Assembly (NCBI RefSeq): GCF_041146795.1
Contig: NC_135182.1
Span: forward strand, 6,334,009-6,398,008
Direction of reading: 5' to 3'
Length of the DNA: 64,000 nt
DNA from: Maylandia zebra
Lineage: Eukaryota; Chordata; Actinopteri; Cichliformes; Cichlidae
The translations under genes were made by a program, and so were the position numbers. The number at the start of each line of letters is the position of its first letter. The stretch's first letter is position 1. Positions 22,775-37,300 of this stretch are shown piece by piece. The notes beneath the pieces were generated by a model. That model was given only the letters and a program-made list of their open reading frames with translations, was not told the origin of the DNA and ran no database searches.

Positions 22775-25700
22775 CTATGAGCTCTTAGCTGTGGGAAGTG
22801 GGCAATCTTGTATCTGAGCCTCATCTACTGACCCCTCTGGCAGATGAACTGTCATTGTGCAGGCACGGATCCCCCCCAGAGGCTCCAGCACGTTGAACAC
22901 CCTGTCCCACACGTCCTTGTCTGGATCATATCGCTGCACGATGTCGACCATGCATCTGCTGTTCCAGGAATATCCTCCCACCACATAGATCTGTCCATTG
23001 AACACAGTCACACCTACGTCGCTCTGGCCCCGAGGCATTGGTGACACCACCGTCCACTGGTCTGTGTCAGGGCTGTAGTATTCGCAGCCCAGCACGTCGT
23101 CATAGTCGCTGCAGCCTCGGAAATGATTTCCGCCCATGACATAGAGTCTGTCTTCCACAGTGCACATGCAGTGCAGGCCACGGAGCTCCGTCATGTCTGC
23201 CCGTCGACTCCACGTGTCAGCGACCGGGTCGTAACACCAAAGCTCCTTCTGGAAGGTGTCACGGGTGATGCCGCCTGTTTGGCACAAGAACAGGATTGGT
23301 ATACAGATATTTAATTCAAGTAAAAGCATAAATACCACTGCTTCAAAATACTCCAATAAAAATCCTACTTATTCATTGTCCAGTAAAATGTTCTTTTTGA
23401 CTGATATGATGTGACTCTAGATATTATTTGTACTAATACAAGTTGGTACAGTCATGCTAAAAAATCTTTTCTGCAGAACTCTATGAAATCCTGTGAAAAA
23501 GTACCTAAACCTCATGATTTAACAGCATTTAGAACCATCTTTAGTTTAGCCTAATTGTTTTCTGTAAGCCTATCAGTCTCTGATAACATTTAGAGACAAC
23601 ATTTGCTTCAGTTCATTGAGGTTTGTCTGTATTTGTTAACATAGTCTGGACTTTGACAGAGCCAGTGCAAAACCTTGATTCTTCTCCTTTTTAGCTGTAG
23701 ATTTGCAGGGTGCTTGGGATCATTTTCTTGTTAAATGACCCAACGTGGTGCAAGCTTTAGCTGCGAATAGACTGCCTCACATTTGACTCTAGAATACTCT
23801 GATATACAGAGGAGGTCATGGTCTAGTTAGTGCAAGTTGCCCAGAGCATGCTATTTATTTATTTATTTTGTTATATGTATGAAAAGTAAATATTAAAAAT
23901 CCATGTTTGCCTTAATTTTCAAATGAATGTTGTAAGCTATAATATGTCGTATAATATTGCACTGTGAAATTTAGTATGGTTAAAGAATAATATAAATACT
24001 AGAGTAAACTGCAAGAATTATTATGCTTTATTGAAGTACTGAGGTAAGGTGACCTTGTTACTTTCTATCTCTAATAAATAAACTAAAATGTGTTTAATCA
24101 AAAAGAATACAGAGTTAGTGAAACAGCAGATGTTGTTTATAAGATCGATATGTACGTGAACGTCTGCAGGAGAGTATGAGATAATGGACACACTGCTTCC
24201 TGTGGCCGAACATTAAAAACAGATGTGAGTAACGTCCTTCCTTTCACACCATGAATGCGATGCCAGTGTTCTTTCTTTGATCTTTTGCTTATTATTTATA
24301 AATGCCAAGGTGTTTGTCATCCAGAGCAGTGGCTGTTTTGTCATTAGGTGAAGGTTTGTCTTGTTTATTTTAGAGTTCAAATGATCCATTAGTCAGAAAA
24401 TTAACACTTGCCCTCTTGAAAAGGAAAAATAACCCTAGATCCTTGTACACCTAACGACTAATTCAATAATTGAGAAATCAGGTTATTTTAATTACAACAA
24501 GCGAACCACTGAACTACAGTGAACAGTGAAAGTCTGTGTTTTAAGAAATGGTGAATGCTTTGTTTAGCGTTTACAAGTTTAATACTTCGGTAACCTTTTG
24601 TTGAAGCAGTGGTTTGTAATCGTACACCAAATTACATGCATTACCACTGTGGGCTTCTTGATGACATGCATACTGTCTAACTCAAAGAACCTCAGGTAGA
24701 AAGAGAATGGATGTGTGGATGTCCAAGTAAAGTATGCGCTGTTGTCTTCAAACTGCTATAATGCAGATATATGTTGTAACTTCAGACTGTGGGTTTGAAC
24801 TTTGTTGCAAAGCGATGTGGTCCCCTTCAACTACAGGTTTCCTGATTCACAAGTGAAACCCGTCTTTCTGCTCTCAACTCTAAAAGCTGTTTTCCTGTCC
24901 AAGGTTGCTAAGAAACAGGCCTGAGAACTGTGTGAGAGCCGCTCATGAGACTGTGCATCTCAACAGGAAGTGGTTTCAAATAGGTCAGCCGTGAAGCATT
25001 ATCTAATGCATTTTGTCAGGGTGGGTTTTCTTGTTCTCTCCAGACAGCCCTTTTAAAACTTTGACAAAACATCTCGACGAGCAAAAAATAAAAAATATAT
25101 TAAAACGAACCAATTCAAAGCGCATGGTTCAAACACAAATTTGACCTGTTATTGATAACTCTCAGTAAAAAAGGGAGAAGTCAAGTATCATTGTTATACA
25201 ACTGTAGACAGTCACTCTATAAACCTTTCTTGCTAACTGTTTCATTTGCAACCTCTTGCCTAAGTGTCAGTTCCTCATTTTTTCTTTAACGACAACAGGA
25301 ATCTTCCTCTAACTCTGACCATGGCACTGATCGCTCTCTCTTATAGAAAATCTATAATTGAAATGAAACTGAAACAACAGTTCTCGAAATGGTTATGTGG
25401 TCATTTGTCATTTGCATTGCAAACATAATGACAAATAGACTCCATTCAGTGGTATTTAACACTCTTCTGTGCAGCACAGTGTTTAACCTTTTGAAATCTG
25501 CTTTGAATGGTTACATTTTACTATTTAGTTTGCTAGCATGCTCCCATATATCTACATTTTAACGACAAAAGTGAACTAAACAATAACATTTATGATGTAA
25601 AAAGTCAGTCAGATGTTGAAATCGTGCAAATTGAGAAAATTAAACATTCACAAGAGCTGAAAATGTAACAGGATGAGAAAAAATGCTTTCACTCACCCAA

Positions 25701-28700
25701 TTTGTAGATATGAAGATAATTTGAATCAAATAATAATAATAGGTGAATACAGTTAAATAATAAATTAAGTTTTGCAAACCTTTTCACTAGCTGGGATTCT
25801 GAAAAGATGGTGAAATATTAAATATATGTAAATAGTTTTGGCATTTTCCTGTTAAAATACACAAAGCTTACCTTTACGCTATAAGTACTAGCGAATCTTG
25901 CTGTAAGACATAAGCTTTAATTGGCAGGAGAGTGCTGTTAGTACCAAGTTTTGACTAAAAGTCAGATTGGGGATTGTGTTTTTCTCAACAGGTGAAGTGA
26001 ACACACCTGTATTTGAAGCTCCTTTAAGATTTTAAATTAGATTTAAGACAGATTTCATAAGCTTTGCTTCTGCTACAGTAGAAATCCTCCAGCGTGACCA
26101 CTTGGGCTTTCATAATTTTACAAAATTATAAATCAATTAAATAAGTTCATTTTTAGTGAATTGGTTGTGTTTCTAAACTATTTATGTATAACTTTAACTG
26201 TATTTACTTTAGATTTTAATGCAGGACTTATCACTAATTGTGGACTTATCGTGTCATATTAAAGGTGTAAATACAGCCTATTTCTCATGTTTAAAAAAAA
26301 AAGGTGGAAAAATCTGTAAATGCTAGTAATTACTTTATAATCTTATACTGCAGGATTTGTTTTAACAGGGTTAATTGTTGCTGTCTTACCTGAAATGTAC
26401 ATGAGGCCTTCATGGACTGTTCCAGCATGTCCATAGTGGGGCTCCACCATACTGTTCACAAAGGTCCACTCATTTTTCTTCAGATTGTAGCACTCCACCG
26501 TATCTGAGCAAAATCACAGAGGGATGTTTATGCAATTTATTCAGCAAATACCTTTTTAAATGGCAGTAAATAATCCTAATAGGGAGAGCTATAACAGATC
26601 AGTGATAGCAGCAGTGTCCATAAACATCTTTTGAACAATTCAAACGTTACTTTTTAGTAGAAAAAGAACTGAATGGTAAAAAGGAAGCGGTTACTAGCTT
26701 ACACTGAAAAAGAAATTTATTACAGCTCACCAATTTCTCCTGAGGCGTTCCTTCCTCCCACTGCAAACAGCTTCCCATTCAGGGCACTGAGATGGAAGAA
26801 AGTCCTCTTGTCATTGAGTGACGCAATCTGTAACCACTTGTCAAATCGTGGATCGTAGCGGTAGGCGCTGTCTATGGCTGTCTTGCCCTTTGTGTCGTAA
26901 GTACTCTGACCTGAGAAGTCGAAAAGATTCAGTGTTACCTTGGTGATTGCAACAAAAGGCCATTTACAACCTGTTCATATCAGTGTAGATCATTTATTCA
27001 TGCTTAGTTTTGATGATGCTTGAACTAAAAACGCTGGCTTATACAAAATTAAATACTCATATTAGATGAACACATGGCTTAAATTGGCTGTTTGTATGTT
27101 TATGTGTGTACTCCGCTCTGACCTCCAACAATGAAGAGAAAGCCGCCTAGAAGAGCCACACCATGCTGATAGCGTGGCACCTCCATGGGCTTCAGGGCCC
27201 TCCAATGGCCGGTTTTCTCGTCGTACAGCCTTAACTCCCGGCTCACCACCAGCTGTTGTCGCATTACACCACCCAGGACCAGAATATGAGTTGCGTCTGA
27301 CCTTATCTGTGTCCTCTCTGTTTGCAGGGCTGGCTGCATGTAAGGCATCATCTGGTAGTTACTGGCCTCCAGCAAGAGGTTCACACAGGCTGTCTCAGAG
27401 CGCATCAGAGAGTCGCTTTCTTCTTCATCATCCTGAGAGATCTGAATCAGCTCACTGGGGCTCATCAGTGGGAAGCGAATATGCCGCATCAAGGCATAAA
27501 CAGAAGTTCGGCGTTTGGCAGACTCGTGGTCCAGCCATCCTCTTGCAATATGATAGAGCTCCAGTTCCGAGAAACCTTTCAGCGAATTGCTGGCAAGAGC
27601 GTTGGCCATGCTGGTCTCCGAGAGGTCAAGGTAGCGGCCACACTCCACTAACTCTGAGAGGTTCTGACTCACAAACTCACCTGTTGTGATACAGATAATC
27701 AACAATCAATGAAAATTACCAAGTTTATTAGAGTTTTAGATATAGTTTTCTATTTAACAATGAGGGGCCACATACAATAAGGATGATATAAGGATAGATA
27801 TGCTTATTTCAGGTAGTGCTGATGACTGGAAACATTTAATAACCATTAAATAATAACCACTGATAATCAAAGATCATATCACTTACCGATATTCTGCTGA
27901 ACGTCCTCTAGAAGCAAGTCTGTGGCTATGCGCTCAACTTCCACACAGTTATCAATAGTGATCTGCAATGAACAACACAGAAAATAGAGTCATCAAACAG
28001 ATAGAGTTAATAGTCTTTGCTCTATACTGCATTGTCATTCATTGCCATGGCTCCCTTCCAATGTCATATTATGTTCTGATCCTGAGTGCATGTGAAGGAC
28101 AAAGAAGCAATCAGAGGGATTTGGCAGCTCATTAGCTAGGCCTCCAGTGTACTTGAATATAATTAGCAGAATCCTGAACGAATGTGACCTTAAACTGAAA
28201 GAAGAAGTGCTCACCTCACTGCTCAGAAGCTGATTGCAAAACCGCAGGACTGGCATGACCTGCAAGAAGTTTGCGGCCTCCAGTGTGTCCTGAAGATTGC
28301 CCATGTCGAGGCTCACTTTGGATGTGTAAATGAAGTCTATAATGTTCTTTAAGCCCAACTTAGTGACCCCATGCAGCTTGATCTCTCTCATCTCCTGCTC
28401 CCTCATGCCTCCTGAACAAGAATAAGCAAGGATCAAAAAGAGACAGAAAGCATGTATTTGCATTGCTTTAGAAGATTTGCCTTGTGTAGGCATGATGCAC
28501 AGTCATTATGCAAATAGGAAGGACAGGGACTAGAAAGAGAGAGCATATTTCTCCTGTTTTGGCTTCCCTTCATTGGCTTCCTGTTAAATCCAGAATTGAA
28601 TTCAAAATCCTGCTCCTCACATACAAGGTCTTAAATAATCAGGCCCCATCTTATCTTAATGACCTTGTAGTACCATATCACCCTATTAGAGCACTTCGCT

Positions 28701-31700
28701 CTCGCTCTGCAGGCCTACTTGTTGTTCCTAGAGTATTTAAAAGTAGAATGGGAGGGAGAGCCTTCAGTTTTCAGGCCCCTCTTCTGTGGAACCAGCTTCC
28801 AGTTTGGATTTGGGAGACAGACACTATCTCTACTTTTAAGATTAGGCTTCAAACTTTCCTTTTTGCTAAAGCATATAGTTAGGGCTGGACCAGGTGACCC
28901 TGAATCCTCCCTTAGTTATGCTGCAATAGATGTAGGCTGCCGGGGGATTCCCATGATGCATTGAGTTTTTCCTTTCCAGTCACCTTTCTCACTCACTATG
29001 TATTAACAGACCTCTCTGCATTGAATCATATCTGTTATTAACCTCTGTCTCTCTTCCACAGCATGTCTTTTATCCTGTTTTCCTTCTCTCACCCCAACCG
29101 GTCGCAGCAGATGGCCCCGCCCCTCCCTGAGCCTGGTTCTGCCGGAGGTTTCTTCCTGTTAAAAGGGAGTTTTTCCTTCCCACTGTCGCCAAAGTGCTTG
29201 CTAAAAAGGGGTCATATGATTGTTGGGTTTTTCTCTGTATCTATGAAGCGCCTTGAGGTGACTTTTGTTGTGATTTGGCGCTATATAAATAAAATTGAAT
29301 TGAATTGAATTTGTTAATTATGTATTCAGATGTAAATATCTTTTGTGAAAATCTCACCTCAAAGGAAGCTGTGAGCAAAGAGGAGCCAGAATCTCTAAAC
29401 AGACTTCCTTTTGGGGGTTTTAAGATGCTTGCTAATGTTTATCTATCTAAAGAGTAAGTCTGAGTTAAGCAAACAGAAAACCTTTTCTGTCTGCTGCACT
29501 GCGTTACAAACATACGTACTTCCTTCCTACAAAACTGCACTTGTATGATGACTACAATGTCACTGTTACCTTTCTTTCTCAATGCAGTGCCTCAACGATA
29601 GAAAGGAAAACAAACCTGTGAACATCGCTTTAAAGTAGTCGCTGGATGAAGCCATGATGACTCTGTGGACGGGAAACTTTTCCTTGCTATCTCCAGGAAC
29701 TAAGACAACATCACAGAGCGTCTCGTCTCCCCGAAAACTATCAAAGCCCTTTGGGGAAAATAATTCGATGGGTTAGTTGTTAAAATGAACCCTCAAAATA
29801 ATTTAATAACAAACAGCTGTTCAGACAGTAATAAAGACCTTTAGCACATCCTCTCCATGTTCAGTGCTACTGAACACCTTGGACAGGGGCCGGGGAGGAA
29901 GCTTGGGCTTTGTTGATTTGTCAGGGCGTTTAGGTGGTATTTCCATGGGTGGTGGGAGAACAAAAACTGGTGCTGGAGCTGGAGCAGGAGGCACAATAAG
30001 TGCTGGTGGAGCTGGTCTGTCATCTATGGAGGGGAAACACAAATTTCACTGAATTTGAGAGGTGAGAGAAGCCAATACTCCTGCTGATGCTGCAGGTACA
30101 CTGAGCTACAGCTAAGAACAAATAATGGATTTCTGCTGCAGTGGAAACATGAAAGATTTAGCATCAAAATCTAATCAGAAAAGCCAAAGTAAGCACATAT
30201 TAAGCAGAAATCTTACTGTAAAAGGTAAGATTTAACATTATTAAACACAAAATGTTGACTTTTTTTTTTTTTTTGCCTGTCCCGTTTGGCTCTTTTGCCA
30301 TCAGAATTATTGTCTAAAGGCAAAGAAAGATGCCCAACGGATTTACTTTGCCAAACTGACCATCCCAGCCTTGCCGTAATGGTCCATTTGATTCACCTTT
30401 TATTGTTTATTTTATTTTCACTTGCTGAATACGGGACAGACTTGACTGGGGGAAAGAAGGGGAGAAAGAAAGAGGGAAAGAGAAACAGCTGAGAAGAGGG
30501 ACGGGGGAGAAGGGCAAAAAACTAAAACCAACAGAACGGGCAGGGAAAAAAAAAAATAAAAAAAATAAAAAAAATGCATATATCAATCACCTGGATCAGC
30601 TGTTGAGAAAGAAAAAAGAAAACAAGCAGAAGAGAACGAGTAATAGAATAAACAACATCACAATGATATATGGGAATATGACAGTAAATACTAAATATTA
30701 AACATTATTGTGCAGCACATAAGATCAACAGAACACAGTGTGCTTTGAGGTAGGAGCCAAAAAGGGTGTAGTTTGTGGGTGTGATCACCCGTGTGTACAC
30801 CTGTGAGCATGGACGCGCTTGTTTTTTTTAAAAGGTTCCTTCATGTAATGATCTGCTAGAGGGTGTGGGGGGGCCACAGCCCCGTCCTCCAGGGCATGAA
30901 GCGGGTATGGAGGAAATCAAAACTCCAGACATCCAGAGGCCCCCAGAACACAAGAGACCAAGGAAGACCAACAGAGGGGCAGCCGCGCCACTGTCCCAGA
31001 AAGAGCTGAGGAGAGTCCCAGATGAGGGCTCACTCAGCAGCAACAAAATGTTGACATTGATAGTTCTGTGTCACCATGGACACTCACCTTGTTGAACAGG
31101 AGGAGGAGGAGGTCTTTCTGGCTGAGCCGGGTGTCTCTGATCCCTGGATTGATTCCTGCTGCCTAGACGAGACAGTCTGCGGCTCAGCCTACCTGCCCCG
31201 CTGTCGTCTCCATTCGCCCTGCACAGGAAGGATTCACAGTAAAAGAACAGGTCTGTCATTAGCTGTCATTTTACAAAGTGATGTTTACGAAGTGACAAAC
31301 AATGTTGCAGAATTATGGATATGGTTTTATAAATTTATTATGTGCACTAGTGCAAACAAGGTCACAAATTAAACATCTGGTGAGTTTACTTTAGGTTTCA
31401 GCTACACTGTTTTTAATTGGTAGGAATATTCATTGTGTTTTGGCTCTCAGCACTTCCTCTTAGAAGCGTGTAAAAATGCTGCTTTCTTCAGCGGACCCTC
31501 TCTACCGCTCAAAGCATCTCAGATCTGAAACATTTGATTAATGATGCTTTTTTCTTGGGAGAAGGCCTAATTTGCAAAAGTCCCTTATCTGTTTTGTAGT
31601 GCGTGTCCTGTGGCCTGAAAAAGAGGAAGCAGTGGACTTTTTTTTAAAAAGTGCACTATGTCTCCTCTTAAAACGGTTTCCTGCTGTGGGTCTTACACTC

Positions 31701-33387
31701 AGGTGAAAAGGCATCTACATGTTTGTTCCATCGACAATAGGAAGACGTGGCCTCACATATAGAATAAAATCCAAATCTACGACACATCAACAATCTACAG
31801 AGCACCGCTCAAAAACATGTTCCCGTGTTTTCGAAGTGCAACTATAGACAAGCAGATCCTAACTTGGTTACTAATTACACGTGTGATGAGATGCAATATG
31901 TTACAAGTTATGAGTAATCTTTCGGTGAAAGTGCACAACGAGAGACTTCTCAGAGCACACTCATCTTTTAAACTCAACCTCCACTCTGCAGCTTTGTGAT
32001 TGCAACGCTCTCAGCTGTTGACAAAATCTGTCTTCATACAGATATAAACATGAAAACACCTGCAGATGAGCTCAAAACTGCTTTTTCGGGTGGGTGTTCC
32101 TGCTGCAGCAGGTGTCTCCACAACCACATTTTCCCATAAGACACACACACAGACACACACAGACACACACACACACTGAGTGAAAACGTCAGCCTCGTTG
32201 TTGTGGCTGGTAAAAACGTCTCTAAAGAATTTTCTTCTGCTCCTTCTTCTAAAACCTTCACCTAAAAAAATATCCTCAACTCATTTCTATTGTATGTTTC
32301 ACAAAAGTGTTGAATATTGATTAACTAGATGAGAAATGATGAGATCTAATGTAATGATGAAAACCTTCCTTACCCCATGTCATTGGCCTCTTGGGGATGA
32401 GGACTGTTGTTTCGCTGATGAGACTTCCTACATGAAGAAATAAAAAAAAGTAACAATGTATTGGTGTTGCATAAATGTATCTGCGGACCACAAAGCACCT
32501 TTTTGCGGTGTCTACTTTACTACAGTAAATTCTTTCTAGCTTAGGTCCGCATGCAATGCTTTTCTAAGTTAGGCAAAGATTTGTACTTGTGTGAGTATGG
32601 ATTCGACACAGAAATAACACTTCTCTGTTAGGCTGTTTTGTTGGTCTCGCATGATAATTTAGTCAGATTTGCTTCAAAGTTTCCTATTGCAGCATTCTTG
32701 TTTTTTCACAGCATATTTGATGTGGCCTCACATGATGGCAGACAACACAACCTTCACTGAACTTCACTTCAAATGTTCTCGTCATCATTCCCATCACAGC
32801 TCTCGCATTTCCTCGTGAAGAAAACCTCAAATGTGCATGCTGAAACTGACGTACAGTCTGTGAAAAATTCTGTAATATTTGATCTTGTTATGCACAAAAC
32901 CCAACCCAACTTCACAGCTACTGTTCAGCAATCTGAAAATATGATTAGCATGCTTGTTAGCAGATAAGCAGATAAGATCAGCTGTGTGACAAACGCTTTG
33001 GTTTTGCTTTTTGAAAGGTTGATATTGTTGCGTTCGACCTTTATTGACCTCGTACATAAAGCTCATTGTCAACGATTGTGCGCACACCTGCAGTTTACCT
33101 CAACTCTTAATAATAATGATAATAATGAGAAGACTTTAATACCCATAATATCTAGGTAACTGGTTATAAATAAGTGAAACGCTACACTTCTGTAGCATCC
33201 TTGTACAGCTGAAATATGCACACGACTTGGTGGCACTTTGCTGTGTGCTGTGCAGCTGCCTCACCTGCACTTTTGTAAAAGTACAAAAAAGGGACATTTG
33301 TGGGTGACCTACCTGGAAGAAGAAAGCTTCCTCAGCAGACTTGACCCGAGCCCTCCCTCCAGCCTGGCAGTTGATCCAAAACAAACT
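22775..33387 (-). CDS. Kelch-like BTB-BACK-kelch protein of the KLHL9/KLHL13 type (first exon not identified)
   Basis: Probably a Cullin-3 E3 ligase substrate adaptor; KLHL9/KLHL13 act in mitosis on Aurora B. Exons on the minus strand: 33313-33387 (tentative), 32374-32427, 31088-31218, 29839-30023, 29616-29748, 28215-28411, 27887-27962, 27123-27680, 26731-26910, 26390-26503, 22775-23274 with the stop. All frames join, giving about 734 residues. The first ~148 are a low-complexity tail: a Ser/Arg stretch, then a proline-rich part ([24 protein letters not shown]). The BTB domain starts [20 protein letters not shown]. The BACK domain runs from [13 protein letters not shown] to [13 protein letters not shown]. 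Six kelch repeats follow, with double-Gly strands (FIVGG, FAVGG, YISGG, YVMGG, YVVGG) and ending [10 protein letters not shown], as in KLHL9/13. It is more divergent than a plain klhl13 orthologue, so it may be a third paralogue. No start codon was found; 5' exon(s) should lie between 33388 and about 34300. Confidence 0.82.
23650..23850 (-). pseudogene. Tc1-like transposase fragment
   Basis: On the minus strand it carries the Tc1 segment corresponding to [14 protein letters not shown] and QDNDPKH, seen as tgactctagaatactctg(a)tatacagagg on the plus strand, with decay. It lies in the last intron of the kelch-like gene. Confidence 0.55.
28523..29311 (+). mobile_element. L2 LINE, 5'-truncated 3' end, in a kelch-like gene intron
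   Basis: Encodes the last ~115 residues of an L2 reverse transcriptase ORF ([18 protein letters not shown] ... LFAKAYS), then the 3' UTR ending gcgctatataaataaa and an ATTGA tail at 29295-29311. It is inserted in opposite orientation between the kelch-like exons at 28215-28411 and 29616-29748. Its coding part is nearly identical to the L2 copy at 48374-48735. Confidence 0.9.
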
Positions 33388-34353
33388 CTAAAAAGAAAGA
33401 CTGAGCAGAAAATGTCTGCTCCACTGTGCCAGCTGGTTGAAGAGTTGAAGCGTCTGAGTGAGCTTCACCGTTTTAGCTTAACCAAGACCTCAGTTACTTC
33501 CTGTGCTACTTCTCTTTCTCACTTTAGGTTTCTTTCCGCATTTTGATGCTCTCCACCCGACAGTGTCACACTTCAGATCATGTCAGCGAAATAAGAAAAG
33601 TTATTTCAGAAGCTGCTTTTGCTTTTAGGTTTTTAATGAATCATGTTGACACACACAGGGCCTTTAGTGACCTTGTGTGCTTGCATGATTTTGCAAATGG
33701 AGTAACTGCACTGTTCAAATTTTAAAGTCTATAGTTAAAAGATGAATGGAAGCCAAAAATATGCAACATACTGAACAAGACATAACGCAGTGACAACAGA
33801 CAACATGAACTTTTCAACGTAGAACTTCTCTGGTTCTGATGAGAACCTGACCTGCAGCTAATCCACTTATTAGAAGTTCAAACATTAATTTTCATATAGA
33901 TCAGATCAGATACTACACTTCAGTTATCACATGAAATTAATAAATCCAGGAAAGAGCAACAGATATTTGCCACATGCTAGAGTTTATTCAGCCATAAGAA
34001 ATGGCAGCATTTCAAACCACAGTGTACAGAGTGCATTCACGTTACAGCAGAATAGAAAAAAAAAGCTTTCATGGCAAGTGCCTCCATCCTTTCCTCCCTT
34101 CACGATCTAAAACAGCTTGATAAACCTTGAACTGACTCCCAGCTTTCTAAAACACTCACTCACTCATGTAGTCTGGCATGAATATATATCAGAAGTCCCA
34201 CAATTTATTCCTGATGATGGTTGTTTTCATGTACTGCATGAGGTAAACTTGTTTCTGTTTATTTTTTTGTTATAATGAATTCTCAGGCTCTTTGTTTAAG
34301 TCTCAGTCTGGTTTAGTGGGATAATTGTCCTCAGTGCTGCCCTCTGCTGGCGG

Positions 34354-37300
34354 TCACAGCTTGGAAAACTGAATGAGGTTCCTGTTGATTTCAGCTACAT
34401 TCCTGCAACCTGGATCAATAAACATATATGGTAAATGGTAAATGTATGGGTGGATGACTGTATTTGTATAGCGTCTTTACTAGTCCCCCCTAGGGACCCC
34501 AAAGCGCTTTACACACCCAGTCATCCACCCATTCACACACACATTCACACACTGGTGGAGGCAGCTACAGTTGTAGCCACAGCTGCCCTGGGGCAGACTG
34601 ACAGAAGCGAGGCTGCCATATTGCGCCATCGGCCCTTCTGGCCAACACCAGTAGGCGGTAGGTGAAGCGTCTTGCCCAAGGACGCAACGACCGAGACTGT
34701 CCGAGCCGGGGCTCGAACCGGCAACCTTCCAATTACAAGGCGAACTCCACACTCTTGAGCCACGATCGATAAAACAGTAATAAAAATAATGCTGAAATGT
34801 TCCCTAAAGCCTGTTTATATATTAGCATGATTACAGCCATGTCCTTCAAGTTTGCATCAGACTCACCTGATAGAGCCATAGACAGACGGAACTCATCGTT
34901 TAGGATTTGCAGTACGTCCCTCACTCCTTCTTCTCCCTAAAAGATCACACAGGGCATATTTAAATTAAAAGCAAATTGAATTCTGTAATCTCAAATGCGT
35001 ACTTGGTGTTAACTAAATAATTACTACAATCAATGAAAACAAACACCTCAATGTGCTGTCATAATCGTACCTTGTATGCGAGGCCCCACACTGCTGGACG
35101 GCCAATGAAAACACACTTGGCTCCCAAGGCCAGCGCTTTCAGTACATCACTTCCTGTTCTGATTCCTCCGTCAACATAGACCTCAACTCTGCCTTGTACA
35201 GTGTCCACAATCTCTGGCAGCGCATCAATCTGTTATAACAGAGACAGAGATAACCTTACTGCACCATTGAACACTCAGATATGTATCTGAGTAAGCTACT
35301 ATAGGTCAATGAGCGAACAAACAAAAAGAAAAAACGTGCTGAAATTAGATTATAGCAACCCCGTACTTTCTGCAGCTCGGGTTATTGCTATGAAATTTTA
35401 CTGCTGTGAAGCGGTAACATAATTTGAAAAATGCTGTGAAATAGACTGAAAATCTGTTTTGTGAAGAGGTAAACAAAAAGACTAATAATCCCAGACTTTC
35501 ACTGGTTATCTATCGTACATTTTATGAATATGATCTTGAATAAAAGAATGTAGCAATGAATGTGGTCAGCGAGTACCGAGGCTGGGCCTCCGTCCAGCTG
35601 TCTCCCCCCGTGGTTTGACACGATGATGCCCTGAACACCATGTTCCACGGCCAGCTCAGCATCCTCCTTGGTCAGGATACCCTTGATAATGATAGGTAGG
35701 CGTGTGATGGACTGTAGCCAGTAGACGTCCTTCCAGCTGATTGAGGGGTCCAGGGTGTTCGCTGGTATCCCATACTCCTCTGGGCCTGCTGTCTCCTGCT
35801 TACAGTGCATGTTTGTGATTGTACAACTCTTCTTAAGTGTTCACTTTGGTTTATAAATGTGCTGTTTTTACTGAAAATGCAATAATGGGACAACTCTGAC
35901 ACTGCTGGTGCATTTAAGTAACATTAGAGTTTGGATATCTTGTACATTTAAGTTGAAGTCCACCTTCCTGATGGACAAATACTGTACTCCAGACTGTAAG
36001 GTAATAGATTCTTAGAAATTAGCATTGAAATTACTGCCAAGGGGCAACGATTGCATCTGTGCCATTTATGACGGTATAAAATCAACATCAAAAACACAGT
36101 TGAATATGAGTAGTCTTTGTCTTAGCTCATTTTGTGTTCTTAGAAAAGTACTTGCATGTTTTGGAGCACAATGAATATAGAGAAAACTGTTGGCTGTTAC
36201 CTGAAATACTCCATCAAAGTTCTTTACTTTGAGATGTGGTGGAAGTTTGAACTGGTTGCGAATGTCATTGCGGCGCTTTCCAGTATAGGGGACGTCGACA
36301 GTGAGGACCAATGCCTTGTACCCGAGCGCCTCTACGCGGTGCACCATTTGTTCCGACAGCTTCCTGTCTCGGTACACATACAGCTGGAACCAGCGGTAAC
36401 CGTTGGGTGCTGCCGCCACGATCTCCTCCACTGAACATGTGGAATATGTGCTGGTGATGTAGCAGGTGTTGAGCACCTCGGTGGCTGTGAGATGAAGGCT
36501 GGGGTGTTACTATGACTCCCGCATTTAAATGTCCAACTTTACAGCAAAAGCATACTTACAGCCTCATGTAAAAAGTGTTTTTGGTGTCCACAGCAGATGT
36601 GGGTGAGATTCTCAATAACACACATCTCAAGGCTTAGGGTTATGAAATATTAGGCTTGAAGCCTCCTAGAGTGTTTTCAGTGTTTAGTGTGTTTAATTCA
36701 AACACTGGTTCATTTTCCCCCTTAGTGTGTTTCCCTTGTGCAGGTGTCAACACGGTAATCATACTCAGGTGTGGACCAAAACAACTCCAACAACCACACC
36801 AAGAGCTTTTCGAGGAGTTTGTCTCAGTCGGGCTCCAAACGAACTCCAGAGTGATTAGTTTACGGTGTGAACGAGTGCCAACCAAAGTTCAACTCTGATC
36901 CAACTACCAGAAGTACATTACAAGTTTGAGCTAAACACCTTTCACTAGCCATGTATGCTTTGCATGCTGGAATGTATCAGGGTACCATAGATGCCAGCTA
37001 GCAGTGAAATTAATGTAATTTCTCCACAGTCTCCAAAAGTCCATAACATGGCACTTTTTCTCTTGCATTCACTTTTGTTGCTCTTGCCCCAGACACATTT
37101 GGCCTATAAGCTCAGTGAATGTTCTCACTTTGTGTATAATGATGCTTTTTAGTTCGCTTGGAGTTCACTTCAATTTTTCTCTGTGTAACAATCTAACCAT
37201 GGGAAAAAGCTACAAATTTACAAATTGAAACTGATTCAGACCACAGGAAACAAACTACAGGTGTAAAAACACCCTTAAAAACACGGGCGACCGTGGCTCA

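Noticed and set aside
27174..27689. 171-codon plus-strand ORF
   Set aside because: Antisense shadow of the largest kelch-like exon (27123-27680), whose splice phases and domain text are convincing.
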